Positions 47,560-59,568 of a stretch of DNA of 64,000 bases are shown in pieces. Within the stretch, counting starts at the first letter, position 1; every line of letters begins with the position of its first letter. The translations under genes were made by a program, and so were the position numbers. Origin of the DNA: Stratiolaelaps scimitus (lineage: Eukaryota > Arthropoda > Arachnida > Mesostigmata > Laelapidae); assembly GCA_019614645.1 (NCBI GenBank), contig JABWDB010000005.1, positions 11,130,001 through 11,194,000 on the forward strand, written 5' to 3'. The notes beneath the pieces were generated by a model. The model saw nothing but the letters and a program-made list of their open reading frames with translations, was not told the origin of the DNA and did no database searches.

Positions 47560-49607
47560 AAACGGTGGCGGTTGTATCCGCTAGGCATTGAGTCGTGTGT
47601 CGTTGTACACAGCATTATCGCACTGTGACCCTCGGGGAACTCCGGATGCTTGGCCGTGAAAAACGCGTCGTCATCCCGTCATTTTGTCTTTTTGCCAACA
47701 CGACCTGTTCCGGACACGCTCAACAGAACGCATCTAACGATGTAGATGGCAGAAGCCACTGGGCCGGGAAGACCGTCGATCCCGCCGGTCTCAGCTGTCC
47801 CACCGTTGTCGTTAAATCTCCCAGCATTTTTGTAGTATACGGCGGCGACAGCAGCAGCAGCAGCATCTGTCAGTCACAGTGTGTATGTGCCTGCTGCCCC
47901 GAGATTTTCAACGTCGTATGAGGCTTGAGTTGCCACTCGAAAACCTTCGGCCTGGCCAACCTCGAGAAGGGGGCATAGAAGAGCCTGCTGCCAAGACAAA
48001 CATGCCTGCCTCCTGTAGATGGTCGTGGTGGTAGCAGCAGGAGCCGCACGCCTTGAGCCGTGCGTGGGATGCTGAGCAGCCTAGGTTATATTACGTAGCG
48101 GTGAACGGACGGCACAGCACCACAGTGCACTGCGCCACGCGAGCGATGCGAGCTAGGGTGGGCTCTCCGTCTTCGGGGCGAGAGGGCCCTGCCCAGATGC
48201 GGAGGGGATTCCTGCTGTGCCTCGGCGCACATCCTGACTCCTCGACACTCAGAGGGCGACGAAGACTTAGACCCAGTGCTGGTAGCGAGACACCTCGGGC
48301 CTAGCGCACTGTTCCGATGAGATGTCGTCCCTTCCAGACTCAGGCCGGCTTCTACCAACCACCCTTGCTTATGAAGATCACAAGAAAAATTGCCGCCTAA
48401 CCTCTTCAGGCTTCCTGTGCACACGCTATTGCATGAGATTGCAATAGCATAAGAACCGGAATAAAACGTGTTCAGATTCGGAGTGTTTCCAGGATACATT
48501 TTTCTTATCAGTTTTCTTCTCTTGGCTACCTCCGGATGACATTAAATGGCCACGAACACATATAAACCAAACGGTAAAATTGACTCCCGAGTTACTCGAT
48601 TGACAGTAGAGTGAATATCTGTGTGTGTGTGTGTGTGAAAAACGGTTATATTTTTTTCAGTACTGATCAACCTGGTCAACTACCTTGAATATAAAGAGAT
48701 GTAAGCATAGAATGACATAACATACAATATCAAGCATACAGTGTGGAGCATAGTACTATGAGACTGACATTATTTCGTGTCCTACGCTCGTATAGGGGAG
48801 GCGTCCATGAACAATAGCCTGCGTGAGAGCGCTTACACTGGCCTCCGCGGGGAATACAGGCACAGTTTCATTCAGCTCATTGTAGGATCCATTAACACAT
48901 GATACACGTTAGAAGGTGCGAACCACATAGCGGATAACGAACTGTATTTGCTGAAGAGTGCACTGGTCCTGTCGACGTTGATCTGCAGACCGGCGCCCGC
49001 TTCGTATTGCTGAAACCGGCCCATATCTGCTGAACCCCAAAACGACCTGTCCCATAGATAGCGAGATTATCGAGAAGAAGATCCGCGCACACCGGCTCAC
49101 GTTTGTCTAGTACTCTGCTTGGAAGATAGGTCATAATGACTCAGAACAGTTTCGTTGGGGGATATGCAAGCAGGATATGTCCCAAAACATGGACCCGAGG
49201 TGAGATGAGACAACTGTCCTTTCCCAGGTTAAATCGTCGAATCTCACGAAACTTCGCCGCAGTTCGCCGCATCTGGAAATCCAAACGACGATCCGGAAAC
49301 AACAGTAAGGGCTAACACCTGAACTATGTGCCATTCTTAATATCTAGGGGTTAGCGGTAAAAGCAGAGCATAAAAGGTTAATAACCTACTCTAAGCGATG
49401 AAGAGTAAACATCACGGTGCATCGTCAGGTTGCGCTGTCCAGGTTCACTTGAGGTCGGGTCGTGCAGACACTATCTGTCTGTTGTGTTCGTTTAGAACAG
49501 CAATGGCTAAACAGTTTGTCGGCGCCGACGGGGGGGGGCAGCCTCGGCAGTCTGATTATATAGCAAAGTATAGCCGGCGCGAAACGACCGGTCACCGTAC
49601 GGCTCAG

Positions 49608-49649
<42 letters not shown>

Positions 49650-50814
49650 GATTCAATGGGATATCGGTAGGGATTCCTGAAGGTGCGCGTTCTTAACTGT
49701 TCGCTACTAGTTCGCCTCGAAGCGCTCCCGCTGGTGGCCATGTCGTTCACTGGCTACGCACGCAGGATGAGTCGTCTCCACCTTTTCAGACCGTTGGCGC
49801 GCAGCTCTTGCGGCAGGCGGCCCGGGCACAGACGCTCACTGACAAGAAACTATAGCCTCTATCTATTAAATCCCGCAGGTTAGCCACCTTCGGCAAGTGC
49901 GGCTGAGACATATGCACAGGGCCGCCAGCTTCGATAGTATCAACTTGGCAGATTTTGTCTCACCGTCCCCCTCACTAGACTTCCTCGAGTCAGCACAAAT
50001 GAAGCCAAACCGAGCAAGCCAGCCAGCTATACGCTAGCTATCATAGCTGTGTATCAAACGGTAATCATCGTGTTTTCCTTTTGGATAGCTGAACAAAAGG
50101 TGAATGCACGCCTCCGCAAGCGTTCGCCACTTTCGAATTGTGCGTTTAGCAGCCTAGTTAACTGCTGGTCTGTTCTGACCTGCACCTAATCCAGTCCCCT
50201 TCTCCCGTAGGTCGATTAGTCACTTGGCGACGAGGTGAGCTTGGCTCTGAGATAGATTCAAGCGTTGTTGTATCTTAACAGCAACGCTGCTAGGTGGCAC
50301 TCACTAGTAATAATAATAATAATAATAGCAGCAGTAATAAGTTCCATAACTCAATCAACGAGATCTCTCCTGCTAGACCAGCATTAGAAGGAGGAATTCT
50401 GCGGAATTCTCAACTGTCTCGAACACAGATTTCGAGCCAACGATTCCGATCGTTCAACGGATGGCTCAGAGAGGCTACGAGCTAGCTCTGCTGCTGCTGC
50501 TGCTGCTAACAACAGCTCAACTGCCGTGGCCAGATCCCAGTTCGGCTACAATCCATCTTTACCTTCCAGTGCTTATACCCACTCGACAGTGCTGGCGGGT
50601 GATGCTCTGATCGTTGCTAACAAACGATTCGTTGATTCGAAGCGATTTCGTACAAAACTCGAGATCGTCTGGAACGTTTTTCAAAAGCACCTAGATGTGC
50701 AGAATGGGGCTATTTCCACCAGGGCCTTTTTAGCGCTGCGTACTATCGCGTTGCAAGAGTGCTTTCTTATTGTCATTGGCCGACAACGATCTATGCCACA
50801 TGGGTAACAATGTA
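47560..50814. other. No recognisable gene
   Basis: Short frames only. It holds a 9-bp inverted repeat (GCTATTGCA at 48425-48433 with its complement at 48440-48448), a GT run near 48619-48638, an (AT)n array, and CAG/AAT tracts near 47850 and 50308-50330. Confidence 0.5.
49610..49647. repeat. (AT)n microsatellite
   Basis: About 19 AT units. Confidence 0.95.
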
Positions 50815-51018
50815 CAGGGTTTTCGGAAAGTCACGGAGCCCAATGACGTTGAAAAACGTTACATAACTCGCCGAAGGAACGTCACGTAAAGTCAACCTTG
50901 TGGATACGCATCTTTCTGGAGGGTTGTATCTCTTTTTCAATACAGTACACGGTGTTTGTACGTTAAGCTTGAACGGTTCAAATACCCTATGTACTTGTGC
51001 AACTTTCTGAACACCCTG
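50815..51018. mobile_element. MITE of the Tc1/mariner type
   Basis: A 204-bp unit with terminal inverted repeats. The left end reads CAGGGTTTTCGGAAAGTCAC and the right end, reverse-complemented, CAGGGTGTTCAGAAAGTTGC (16 of 20 identical). TA lies immediately outside both ends (50813-50814 and 51019-51020), matching the TA target duplication of the superfamily. There is no transposase-like sequence inside, so it is non-autonomous and would depend on an element elsewhere. It is not related to the mariner remnant at 21.5 kb, whose ends differ. Confidence 0.8.
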
Positions 51019-51420
51019 TATATATGTATCTATATATATATATATATCCACTATAAAGTGCCATAGATATAGGTGCGTGTAAACTACCTCACTATTTTCT
51101 TTCTTTTCTGTCTCTGGTTAAGCAAGAGATAGGGTCTTTCTGTTTCGTGTCGAACTCTCTCATAGGCTCCCCATGTTTGTTTTTTGTTCGTTTGGCTGTG
51201 CCTTTGTCTGTGCTCGCAAATGCATACGGAGCACCCTGCATTCAGTCCCCGAAATATATCTAACTAAGTCGTTGAAAGGCGCTGATTACAGGAAGATCGC
51301 TGTCTTGTTTTAGCGAGCCGGTGGAGAAGATCGCCCTGTTTTGCCATTCGTTCAAATCATTCGTTTCTGCTGCAGTCGCACTAGTGTCTCTGAAGACTAT
51401 CACTAAAGATCACTGCGCCG

Positions 51421-51869
51421 CTAAATATCGGTGTTGACTAGAAGACCGATGGTGACGAACGGATACGCCGCTAACAACAACGGCGTCGAATGCAGCCGCG
51501 GGATCGGCATAAGAATGACATAGGCGTCCACAGTGCTCACGATACGACTGCAGGAACCTTGTGACCTGGGCTTACGAGACGAAAGAGAAGAATAAGCCTC
51601 GATAAGTGCAGCCCGTAGCGTTGCACCTAGTGGCATGTCCTGATAGTCTCCTCTTGCATACTGCATGCGAAACCGAAACTCCCAGTTGTGTCTTGTGGTA
51701 GCTAGCGCACACCCAGGGCCCGTTCTGTCGTCGTTGTCATCCTCGAAGGCGTCGTAGTCAGCTTCGTCGTGTGCCAGTGCTGCTGCCTTGGGTGCAATCT
51801 CGCCCCTTAGCAAGAGCACCTTGCGCAGGGCAAGGCCTTGATGGTGTAGCACTGTGTCAATCCACCGCA
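51421..51869 (-). CDS. Hypothetical terminal exon, 149 codons
   Basis: On the minus strand a strong acceptor (CCACGCTCTCTCAG) is followed by one split codon and then an unbroken frame to TAG at 51421. The peptide is mixed and protein-like. It has an acidic patch (DEADYDAFEDDNDD), a central part with aromatic and charged residues (WEFRFRMQYARGDYQ), and a hydrophobic C-terminal stretch that could be a membrane segment (LLLAAYPFVTIGLLV). Third positions favour G and C. Competing frames on the other strand are short. No domain is recognised, and no clear poly(A) signal was found after the stop. Confidence 0.4.
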
Positions 51870-53954
51870 CTGAGAGAGCGTGGTGGCGGTGGTGTCAACT
51901 CCCGTGATGTTAACGGCTCCGAGAGAGGGCGCTACAGAGCCCTGCCGCCTTCTCGGAGCGCCGGGGAGCGCTTTGGAGATACCGGGGGGCGCTGGGGTGG
52001 CCTATAAAGAACCGCACTCTTTTTCCGGCTTCGTCCGAGGATCGGGAAAATACGGGATACCGTTTTCCGTCGGTTCAAAGAGTCAACTTTAAGAGTTCAA
52101 AACAGGAACTCAAAAACTTTAGGAGTATAGTCCGCAGCTCAGTCCTTTTAGTAGTTGTAATGAAGATAAGTTTATATTACAATAGAAATATCTATACCGA
52201 TAATGTGTAGATAAGATATTTCGTGCACTCGTACGCCTTATTCGCAAGAAATTAAGGCGCTTCTTGTATAAACAGGACCTTTACTCATTATATCTAGTAA
52301 TATCCTATCAAATTTGCTATTGGGCCTATTTTGGAAATGTTTGCCAACGGCAGCCTTCACCGCCGCAGATACTATGTTTCGTAATTTGAATGTCTGTATT
52401 TCTTGTGCCTATCCTCACTGACTATTCGCGATAATTATGATTGAGATCAATGACTACCGCCGGTGCATGCACTCGCTTTGAAGAAGTATAACCCTAAATC
52501 AGACAACAATCGAGACCGCTACTAGTTCTTAGTCGAGTGGTGGTAGATCGCAGGTGGACGGTCCTTGTACGAAAGAGAATCCATAATCAAGGCTTTATAG
52601 CGGGCCACCCAAGAAAGTCGCAAGACCATAAATGTACATAAAGTTTCAATTTGAATTCGGTTAAATTCTACGAAATTTCGTTCAATTATACAAGTACCAG
52701 GACGAATCCGCTGCACCGACCTGACCACTCCTCCATAACAGCTCGATGCTGGGGGGCGGTATACCTTGCTGACTGGAAGCGTCACCTGAAACACTGCGCT
52801 GTACACTTGTACATGAACGAAATTCTATTCCACTATAGACACAGACAGTTCCATTGCCAGAAATGTACACGTGTGACGTTCGTACAGGCGTAATATGTGA
52901 TAACGGGTGCAGCGACGAACTGATGAGTGGTAAACAAGCGTTCGCGACTTTCCTTCAATACGAGGAAGTTCCTCTAAACAATATCCTCCTATATTTAACA
53001 TAACAAAACACATTCTGGCTGTATTGCGATAACGAGATATTGCCCATCGTCGAAATGTCACACCATCTTGTTGAACAAACGGACCTCCGTTCCGGGAAGT
53101 CGTCACTTCGAGTGGACAATTTAATTAGAGATGTAAAATAATCACATTCGTCCCGTAGCCTTCGTTGTCGTGAGTTCGCGATTTGCCGATTTACTTCATT
53201 TCTAATTTTTCCTCATGTTGACATATACGAAAATGAACAATAGGAGCCGGATTCAAGTTGCGTTTTAATGCCGCCTTTTGCAATAGCACAATACGAACGG
53301 GAACAGTATCCGAACCCGAAATTCATGTGGTAAATTTAGGTAGTCGTCAGTTCGTAATAAATTTCAGTTCGATCTATATTTGGTTTTGTGCAAGGGCTGA
53401 AGCCTGTCAGTGCCAATCCCCTGACAATGTATTATACAACAGGATTCCTCGACCTCATTGAACTAGACATTTCCCAATAATCAGTTGTGCTAATAATAAT
53501 AATAGTATGCCACATGGATCTTGAACTTACGTTACAATCAAAGGCTTAACGGGCATGATCTCCTAATCAGATGCATTTTTATGGTCCTCATTAGAATGTA
53601 TTACAAATGATCTCGACACATACGCCGCCACTACCAGATCACGTTCTGTATAAGGGGCACACTAGCTACTGTTCCTAGACGTTGTCAATGGGTGCCTGAG
53701 CTTGAGTTGTCTCGACAAGATGCATCGTACTCCTCTATAGCATAGTGGCTATCCCAGCATCCACATATATATATAATATATATATATATAGGTGTCTACA
53801 TATGTATGCATGTATATATGTGACATGTGTGCGTCTGTCGTATGTGTGCCTGCACGTTGTTGTGCGATATTGTGCGATAGATGCAGTACGGTTGTCATGC
53901 ATATTCTGACGGGAGTCGTTCGCCACCGGGCCCGCGTATTGCTGCTGGGAACAG
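51870..53954. other. No recognisable gene
   Basis: Mostly AT-moderate unique DNA. Near 52600 the bases GGCCACCCAAGAAAGTC resemble a mariner end, but no matching second end was found. A short (AT)n lies at 53765-53790. Confidence 0.5.
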
Positions 53955-54253
53955 CCATCCGCAAACGCAAAGCCGACGACGAGGAAGAAACTGTAGTAAT
54001 ACAAGTGAATCATGATGATCTCGTTTCCTTCGGCCGCAACAACGACGGCGACGAGCCCAAGGAAGACCTCGTCTTCGAGTCAAGGGCCAGCCGGCTCGAT
54101 GGAAAGCCGCAGCGGCTACTCGATCCCAGCTCGAGTGTCGATCAGCAGCCACCGTTGAGTAGCGGTGGCAGCGGCCACATGAGCAATCGCTATGTAGAAA
54201 TTCTCGGGTCGAGGAAATCGGGGGCTAGCGAGGAGCAAGATGAGCAGGAGTAG
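53955..54253 (+). CDS. Hypothetical terminal exon
   Basis: An acceptor (TTGCTGCTGGGAACAG) is followed by about 99 codons to TAG. The start is basic (RKRKADDEEE), then hydrophilic and acidic with Ser/Gly-rich sequence, ending EEQDEQE. Third positions are mostly C or G and the amino-acid makeup is that of a disordered, charged protein tail. A shorter minus frame lies opposite. No family is recognised. The upstream exon is not found. Confidence 0.38.
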
Positions 54254-54961
54254 GATGGCGGGTAGGAGGAGGCTGTTGGGCAACAAGTCGGGATGGATAT
54301 TCGGAGAAACGGGAACGCCGAAATCTTTGCGAACGAATCCGACGAAATGAAGAGAGCGAGGAAGCCTCCAGGGAAGAATCCCGCATTCACGGAGCGATCA
54401 GCGATAATATCCACGTCCTGGCGGCCTGCTGCACTCTGCGGTCTATAGCTTAAGCAGAGTACCGCAGGGCGCGCATGCCGCTGCGCGGTCGCGGCCATCG
54501 TGACTACGAGGGTGGGTGTGTGAGGGTGCCGAGTATATCTGTGTTCATCTATGATCACGTTTGCCGCAAGGCAGCGCTGCCTTGCCTAGCCGGCTAGCTA
54601 GCTTGCGCAAATGGCAAATGGTCATGACCATTGGGTCAGTGTCGGGTCTTGAATTCTGCTTCTGTACGGAGCAAGGAAATACCCATGTTCTGTGAGTCTT
54701 GTTCCTAAGAAGATTTTCCTATTGCTGCCGTAGATCTCCTCGGGCGCCGCTCGCCAGCCGCGGCAGGCTTCATACGTTTTTTCGTCGACACTACCGTCGA
54801 CCGCTAGGCACTGCCACACGATGGCGACTACTGGCCGCCTCCCTCCAAAGAACCACTCCCGAGACGGGAATCAGATGGGGCGTAGTGCGCACCGACCGAC
54901 CGGTCGAGATGAGTCCACATCGTGAACAATTCACCAACAGATTATCGCTGCTGCCAACTAG

Positions 54962-55101
54962 ACACGCTACTCGTGGCGAAAAGGAAGAAACCCGCTGATA
55001 GCAAGGCGCGTGGAAAGAAGCTGGGCAGCGCACACCTCAACGTCTGCCTGCTGATTCAGCGGCAGCTCGAAGACAAGCGCGTACAAGCCAATAAGAAAAA
55101 A
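54962..55101 (+). CDS. Hypothetical internal exon
   Basis: An acceptor (TGCTGCCAACTAG) precedes an open segment of about 46 codons. It ends at AAA followed by GTATAT, a usable donor that opens a short AT run. The peptide is very basic at its start (AKRKKPADSKARGKK), then LGSAHLNVCLLIQRQL. Third positions are strongly G or C. Its entry phase does not match the preceding candidate exon, which ends in a stop. It therefore belongs to another transcript, or one of the two calls is wrong. Confidence 0.3.
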
Positions 55102-56436
55102 GTATATATATATAATATGAAACGACGGTTGTGAAGCACTCCACACAGTATGTGTTCATGTGTATGTTAGCTGACAATGATGAGTCCGAACAGGGGCATG
55201 GGTTGTTACGTCGGACAATCAGTGACATGGGCCCCGGAGTTACGCTTAATTTATGAATGATTGTCGCATTATTTTTTGTGAAATGGGGAAAGGGTTTGAG
55301 GCCGAACATGGGTTAACAGTTAGGCGGAGGGTGGGCTTAATGGATGAACAATAATACTCGTTTCCAGTTGCGGAAAATCTGGTTGTACAGTGTGTCCACC
55401 TATATATAACTTGTAAGGCTATCTTTAGCTTGACTGCAAACCTATCTTTATCGTGATTGTGAGGCTTATTCCTTGCCAATTTTCAATCTACTCTTAGCCT
55501 GTGCGCACCGATTGGGCAACTGTGAAAATGAACTTTTGGAGACGCCACCAGCGAAAAACAAACAAATGTAACAATTCCAATCTATTCGTCTCTTCCGCGG
55601 AGTTCATCCTTAAGCTCATGTGGTCCCCACTGAGAATCCCTGATACATCGTCCTGCCGCCTTTAGCAGGTGGTTTACCGCGCCACTCTCAAGACTTGCCT
55701 AATGGTTATGTAGGTACAAGACGACGGCATGTGAAAGGATCCCATAAGACGGAGGCGAAAAATGGGTAAGGAAGACGCAAACGGATACCCGAGGATGCCG
55801 CCTTCGGTGAACCATCACCACCGGCGGCTACAGCAGCTAATGCAGCCTTTACAGCTATAATATCACGATTACAACCAAGCCACCGGCCAAGTTGTAAAGA
55901 AATGAGAAGAAGTTCGCGCAGGAATCCACGCGACGTCAACTAGGAGCTTACGGCGAACCAGCGGGCATTCGAGAGGAGAGAAAAAATGAGCACAGGAGAT
56001 TAACGCCAGAAGCAGTCAGGCACCACTTGCATGTGAAGTCTAGGTAATAGGGATACCCGACGGGTAAAGGAGACTATTATTATTATTACAAGAAGAAAAA
56101 GTTTATGACTCGAATAGTCGGCGGCGGCGGCGGCGGCTGTGTAGAGATGAACCAACAGCGGCGGAGGAGGAATGCAGCTCCAATTAGAGAACTGCGTGTG
56201 TGTGTGTGTGTGTATGAGACTACACGTATACTGCAAGTATGAGGCGGAGAGAGAAAAAGAGAGCCTGTTGGCTAAACAAGACAAGTCGACGACAACAGCG
56301 CCAAGAATCACGTAAGGGGACACACACACACAGGCATAGTCAGGTTCGTCGAAAGGATGTTGTCGTCGAAAGTCAACTCACTCCACGCGTCTCAACCTGC
56401 CGCTGGCGAAGATGAGTAGCCCCTCAAACGCTGCTG
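55102..56436. other. No recognisable gene
   Basis: Short frames, a GGC/GCC patch near 56122-56140 and a (GT)n near 56195-56213. Nothing supported. Confidence 0.5.
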
Positions 56437-56838
56437 TTGATACCGCTACGGTCGGGGGATGAGTGCAGAGCCTTGAAAGACTACCGAGACTGGCGAGCTT
56501 TGGGTAAAATTCACATTGCAGAATTCCTTCACCAGGCAGCAGTAGCAGGGGCGTTCGCATCGGCCGCTTTCCTTGTTTCTGTCGGGATACAGGACCCCCT
56601 CCCACGGCTCTATCCGCCTCTCCCACTACGCAGCGTCAGGAAGACTTCCGCGCTCTCCCTCCTCTTGATACATCGGCAGTTAGCGAGCGCCAGTAGTAGT
56701 ACCAGCCATAGGAGAACAAGTCATTGTAGGCTTGTGTGTATGTGTTGTAGTAGTGGCAGTAGCAGTATTGCTTGCACCCTCTGGATAACCCCCTCGCGTC
56801 TTATTATGCGCACACTGCAGCACGCAGTGTGGATGGAA
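56437..56838 (+). CDS. Hypothetical exon with consensus donor
   Basis: An open plus frame of about 134 codons runs into GGAAA followed by GTGAGT, a full-consensus donor at 56839. The first half is mixed and protein-like (DYRDWRALGKIHIAEFLHQ), and the second half is Ser-rich over AGT repeats. The left limit is not defined by a clear acceptor. A minus frame of 82 codons overlaps the left part. No domain is recognised. Confidence 0.22.
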
Positions 56839-58100
56839 AGTGAGTGAGAGCCGAAGCTCAAAGTGGTGCAGTCAGAGCCAAGTACATATAGCATGAGCGC
56901 CCGAGCCTCAACGTACAGGACAGGCTGGCCTGCGGACCTGGCGGGCGGCGACTTTTGAAAAGTTAATCTAGTCGCCTACTACTTCCCCTAGCTGCTTTAC
57001 TTCGTAGGTGTCGTTAATCCCCTAGGCATCGTCATTTGCTTCTCTTTTGCCCGTGTCCTTTTCGCCTCCTTGGCAGAGAAATTCCTAAATACCACTTCGC
57101 CGGCTGATGATAGACTTCTCTCTTTTAGGTCATCACCAACACCAGCAAAAACGAAAACAATGAGCACGTCTCCCCTCCGCGGAATCCGCCGCCGCCACCA
57201 ACGACAGATGTCAACAGCAACAACAACAACGACACTCGTATAAGCTATGGCTCCTAAGTGTGATGCGTTCTCTTTGAGAGCTAGCGAGTAACCAAATACG
57301 CGCATCCTCGGGGGCTGGCTGGGAGCATGCACCGGGGGCAGATTGCCTTTTTGGTCTATTCCCTTAGATCCCCTTCTTCTCTGCCGTGCGTCACTTCTCC
57401 TACCACGCGTTCTACTTTGTCGGTAAAACGCCGGCCGGGCGGTATAGCGCCTAAAGCATATCCATGCATCGGCGCTATTGTCTTAGCCATCAGCATCGTG
57501 TCGTTCAACAAATGCTTACACGCATTGCACACCGGTCGCCCGGCCCTCGGCTCGGTCCATTGACTGCGTCTCATTCCACTGGCGTTGGTGTTGTTCCGAG
57601 AGCTTTGTTCGGCCTTAAGATTCCTGCAGTAGACCGAGGTGGCGATCCTCAACCTCAAAAGAAGGCCATGCCTTTCCTCGCTCTCTCGACGCTTCCTTGG
57701 ACATGCCGACTGTCTCAGGACAGCGTAGGTGGTGGCGGTATGGGAACCGACTGTCTGCAGATGCTGAAGGGAAGATTCAGGTGGCGGAGGAACCCGCTAT
57801 CTGTCGGCCACATGTCTTGTTGCCGCCTCGCCAGTTCGGGCCAATTGGGTAGAACAAATTCGAGCCTGCAAGCGGCGGGGCGCTTAGTAGAGGAACAGAG
57901 TCTTCGGAGAGATGGTGTGAAGGAGGCGGGGAGGACACGCACTGATTTCTGTCATATGTGTCCGAGCGTGCGGTGGATGTGAGTGTGGTCATTATCCTAC
58001 CGAACGCCTATACAAGGAGGCCAACAAGGACCAACAAGGGGTGGGGATTGGAAAAGGACACGGGGTGCCATGCTGTGTGGAGGTATATGGGTGGGCTTAG
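56839..58100. other. GC-rich; several unresolved open frames
   Basis: Frames at 57327-57563 (+), 57356-57658 (-), 57464-57982 (+) and 57715-57942 (-) all look partly protein-like and exclude one another. No splice signal decides between them. This may include earlier exons of candidate B. Confidence 0.3.
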
Positions 58101-59282
58101 ATGAGGGTCGAGGAACTTACGTTAGCCACAGCAAGTATGCCGGCACTTTTCCGGCCAACCGCAGCTTGGCTATGGCAGAACCGGCTGACTGAACGACCGG
58201 GGTCTGGCGATAAAGCGATATACACGCCTCGGCTCCCTCCTCAACACTGCCAATATCTACACCGAGAATGCGGAGTCGCTATATTCACTCCCAAGGTGGC
58301 TCCTAAAGCCCATAGCTGCATCGTACTGTCTACAACTTACCGGCAGGTTGCGCCTACTCACTGCGGTTGCGTATCTCTTTCTCTCGCCCCGTCTAGTTCG
58401 CCTCCCACCGGCTGCGCGCACCGGAGAGGCGTCGCAAGAGTGGCAAAAGTCAGGAAAATGCGAATCAAAAGCAAACAGCAGGTTGGGCTGCAGGCCAACA
58501 AACTGTTGCTTGGCCACCACTAGCAGCCAACACACTGACTTCCCACCTTTGAAGGCTGGCTAGCGCATCTAGTGGCCAAACTCTGGCAGGATATCTTTCG
58601 TGGTCGTATCGGCGCTGCGCCACGTAGGGGGCCTGGCCGGTCGGTGCTCGCTGAGGCTTGAGGTCTTCTTACTGTGCCAGTCCAGTACTTACGACGCAAG
58701 CAGCCAACACAACACGCCGGCAACATTGGCTGGAGGGAAATGAAGCGGGTGATTGGGAACAACATACTGCAGAGATCTGTAGCGACTTCATCGTTGTCCC
58801 GTGTTCACCAAGCAGAACACCGAGGAAGAGGTTGTTCACACGAGAGGCTCGGAAGGCACCGCAATAACGGTATCTGTGGGGCCGCAGTATCGATTGCCAT
58901 TATACAAGCAGACAGGTTGCTATCCGGGGGGATCGTTAACACGGTAAGCAACAACGAGTTCGGCGCGCCCACCAGGCGAGCGGTACGTGGAATCGTCGGT
59001 TGGTAGCTACCGACTGGCGGCCCAGATGATCCTTTTACCAAACAGATGTTTAGTTAAGAGAGCTCGGGGAAAAGAGTGAAGGTCATAACGGAGGTCGACA
59101 AAGGACCATTCACGAAGTCTGTACGGCATAGCTGTATCGGTAGCGAAGTCATTACTGCAGTTAGACAAAAGTTGGCACTAGACTCGGCTAAGAGGCGTCT
59201 GTTGCGGAGCGAAATCGGCAAGAAAGATGGACAGTTAAAAAAGTATGCAAACCAGAACGCGCTACCTCACCAGATGAACTAG
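58101..59282 (+). CDS. Hypothetical three-exon gene (candidate B)
   Basis: Exon 1 at 58101-58481 ends CAG before GTTGGG. Exon 2 at 58686-58943 follows an acceptor (TGTGCCAGTCCAG) and ends ACG before GTAAGC. Exon 3 starts at 59061 (or 59082) and runs to TAG at 59282. All three joins are phase 0, with introns of 204 and about 117 bp. Exon 2 includes a hydrophobic stretch (ICGAAVSIAIIQADRLLSGG). Exon 3 is basic and helical-looking (QKLALDSAKRRLLRSEIGKK). The predicted product is about 286 residues. The start is uncertain: the first ATG follows an AG, so exon 1 may be internal. No family is recognised. Minus-strand frames overlap exons 1 and 2. Confidence 0.35.
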
Positions 59283-59493
59283 AGCCTACCCGTTACCCCA
59301 TTGCTTTCAATTAAAGTGCAAGCACACATTTACTAATCAAAAATGTTGGTGCAAAGTACGACATTTCGTCGACATGTAAATGTTACCAGCGAAGTGAGAA
59401 CTAAAGAGCTCGTATAATTGCAGTGCCACCAGTAAACCTCAATTTGTAAATGAACATCGACAAGACGAACGTTTCATTGTACTGCCTCCTACT
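59283..59493. other. Possible 3' flank of candidate B
   Basis: AT-rich DNA after the stop. ATTAAA at about 59310 is a weak poly(A)-like signal. A SINE copy follows. Confidence 0.3.
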
Positions 59494-59568
59494 GCGTGAC
59501 ATATAAGAGAGCTTAAGCATTGTAAAATTACAGCTCCTTTAATCAATCAATAGACCTTTACCTTTAAA
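59494..59568 (+). mobile_element. SINE copy 4, 5'-truncated
   Basis: It has the body only: GCGTGACATATAAGAGAGCT, then TAAGCATTGTAAAATTACAG and CTCCTTTAATCAATCAATAG, ending in ACCTTTACCTTTA. The tRNA-like head is absent. It matches copy 3 almost base for base across the core and lies on the same strand as candidate B, about 210 bp past its stop. Confidence 0.8.

Noticed and set aside
52600..52640. GGCCACCCAAGAAAGTC resembling a mariner terminal repeat
   Set aside because: No matching second end and no transposase sequence within 1.5 kb. It may be a solo relic but is not supportable.
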